Below, piece by piece: positions 63,261 through 64,000 of a stretch of DNA of 64,000 nt. A program made the position numbers and the translations under genes. The DNA comes from Labilibaculum sp. (GTDB taxonomy: Bacteria > Bacteroidota > Bacteroidia > Bacteroidales > Marinifilaceae). Where the stretch lies: assembly GCA_016342745.1 (NCBI GenBank), contig JAEINT010000001.1:124001-188000 (forward strand), written 5' to 3'. The notes under the pieces are model-generated. The model had not been told where the DNA came from. It ran no database searches and saw only the letters and a program-made list of their open reading frames with translations. Positions within the stretch are counted from its first letter, which is position 1. The number at the start of each line of letters is the position of its first letter.

Positions 63261-63290
63261 CAAAGTTATGAGTTCTAACCAGAATCTCAA
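63261..63290 (-). promoter_or_regulatory. priA promoter (TTG-N19-TAACTTTG)
   Basis: On the minus strand TTG (63290-63288) is followed after 19 bases by TAACTTTG (63268-63261), matching the Bacteroidota consensus in both boxes and spacing. The transcript would begin only about 10 bases before the ATG. Confidence 0.55.
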
Positions 63291-63353
63291 CACTTGGGCA
63301 TTAAATCCTGAAAGGAAAAATTGCATGAACAATAACCACCGGAATGAGATTTC

Positions 63354-64000
63354 TTAGATAGAAAGAATATCGTTGATGCTCATCAAGGATTCCTTTACTT
63401 TCTTTTTGTTCTTAATTGCTTTGTTGAATGAAATATGTGAAACTTCACCATGCACCATTCCAACCATTACACTCTTCTGATCGTCAAGTAATGCATCAAC
63501 AGCAGCAACGCCTAATGTAGAGGCTGTTACGCGGTCGAAAGCTGATGGAGAACCACCTCTTTGCATGTGACCCAATACAGAAACACGGATATCGTATTCA
63601 GGATGATCTTTTCCGATTTCCTGAGCAATTGTATAAGCACCACCAGATTTATCACCTTCGGCAACAATTACAATACCACTCGATTTGTGTTCTTTGTATC
63701 CTTTTGCAAGGTATGTTTGCAATTCTTGAGTATGAGTTTCTTTTTCAGGAATTAAAATTGCTTCTGCTCCTGTTGCAATACCGCTTCGTAGCGCAATAAA
63801 ACCAGCATCACGTCCCATTACTTCAATAAAGAATAAACGGTTGTGAGCGCTCGCAGTATCGCGAATTTTATCAACAGCATCAATTACTGTATTAATAGCA
63901 GTGTCGTATCCAATTGTATAATCTGTTCCGTAAAGGTCATTGTCAATTGTACCAGGAATACCTACAACAGGAATATCATATTCTTGTGTGAAAATTCTTG
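63354..64000 (-). CDS. pfkA: ATP-dependent 6-phosphofructokinase, 3' part
   Basis: PfkA phosphorylates fructose 6-phosphate, the committed step of glycolysis. The gene enters from beyond the right edge, so only the last 215 or so codons are present. The visible part starts with the catalytic motif PGTIDNDLYGTDYTIGYDTA (TIDND contains the catalytic Asp). EVMGRDAGFIAL follows with the substrate-site Met/Gly/Arg, and then VLGHMQRGGSPSAFDRV, which carries the fructose-6-phosphate arginine/histidine site. The missing N-terminus holds the nucleotide-binding glycine loop. There is no pyrophosphate-type change in the visible catalytic motif. Confidence 0.94.
   Translation of the reverse strand, partial: RIFTQEYDIPVVGIPGTIDNDLYGTDYTIGYDTAINTVIDAVDKIRDTASAHNRLFFIEVMGRDAGFIALRSGIATGAEAILIPEKETHTQELQTYLAKGYKEHKSSGIVIVAEGDKSGGAYTIAQEIGKDHPEYDIRVSVLGHMQRGGSPSAFDRVTASTLGVAAVDALLDDQKSVMVGMVHGEVSHISFNKAIKNKKKVKESLMSINDILSI

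Overview
The window looks like housekeeping chromosome from a member of the Bacteroidota, probably a marine Marinilabiliales/Marinifilaceae-type organism (the order is an inference). The evidence is AT-rich DNA, TAnnTTTG boxes (the Bacteroidota -7 promoter element) in front of many genes, few Shine-Dalgarno sequences, and phylum-typical genes: gldA/gldF/gldG, DUF5686, DUF5020, DUF5683, PorV-like barrel proteins, a lysyl-tRNA synthetase with a C-terminal extension, and the orders hpt-adk-obgE and purH-mreBCD-mrdA-rodA. I see no insertion sequence, prophage, CRISPR array, tRNA or rRNA.

Layout. 1-7.4 kb: start of a DUF5686 surface protein, tatC, kdsD, recQ, then a GNAT-like acyltransferase paired with a flippase-like membrane protein. 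7.6-9.8 kb: rsmA and mgtE. 10-17.4 kb: purH followed by the rod-shape/elongasome set mreB, mreC, mreD, mrdA (PBP2), rodA, with acpH converging on rodA. 18-26 kb: a cyclic 2,3-diphosphoglycerate synthase-like GTPase, a hybrid sensor kinase, an EamA exporter, a small membrane protein, pgi and gpsA. 26-33.4 kb: lysS, then lipA-lipB-recJ preceded by a striking structured RNA region, a 21-bp tandem repeat array, and uraA. 33.4-43 kb: a lipoprotein, a purine permease with a DUF5020 outer-membrane partner, a HAD enzyme with ybaK, an RluA-type pseudouridine synthase, a thioesterase, an HhH/beta-barrel protein with a PorV-like partner, and purE. 43-51.6 kb: hpt-adk-obgE, topoisomerase IV parE-parC, aroK and a HAD phosphatase. 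51.7-55 kb: the gldA-gldF-gldG ABC system. 55-64 kb, all on the minus strand: the operon parA-parB-DUF5683-lytic transglycosylase, heptose-7-phosphate kinase, priA, and the 3' part of pfkA.

Themes. Several genes form working groups: cell shape and wall (mreBCD-mrdA-rodA, lytic transglycosylase), LPS heptose/Kdo precursors (kdsD, rfaE1), purine synthesis and salvage (purH, purE, hpt, adk, NCS2 permeases), lipoylation (lipA, lipB), and DNA maintenance (recQ, recJ, priA, parE/parC, parA/parB).

The most unusual content is between or at the edges of genes. There is a rod-shaped RNA element directly upstream of lipA (6S-like RNA or cis-regulatory leader). A nine-unit 21-bp array after recJ has units that fold into UUCG-type mini-hairpins. 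A perfect hairpin straddles the mreB stop codon, and several terminators contain the stop codon of the gene they end. I found no obvious new multi-gene defence or mobile system. The best candidates for unexplored protein biology are the HhH/beta-barrel pair (39.5-42.4 kb), the GNAT/flippase pair (5.2-7.4 kb) and the cDPG-synthase-like GTPase (18.2 kb).
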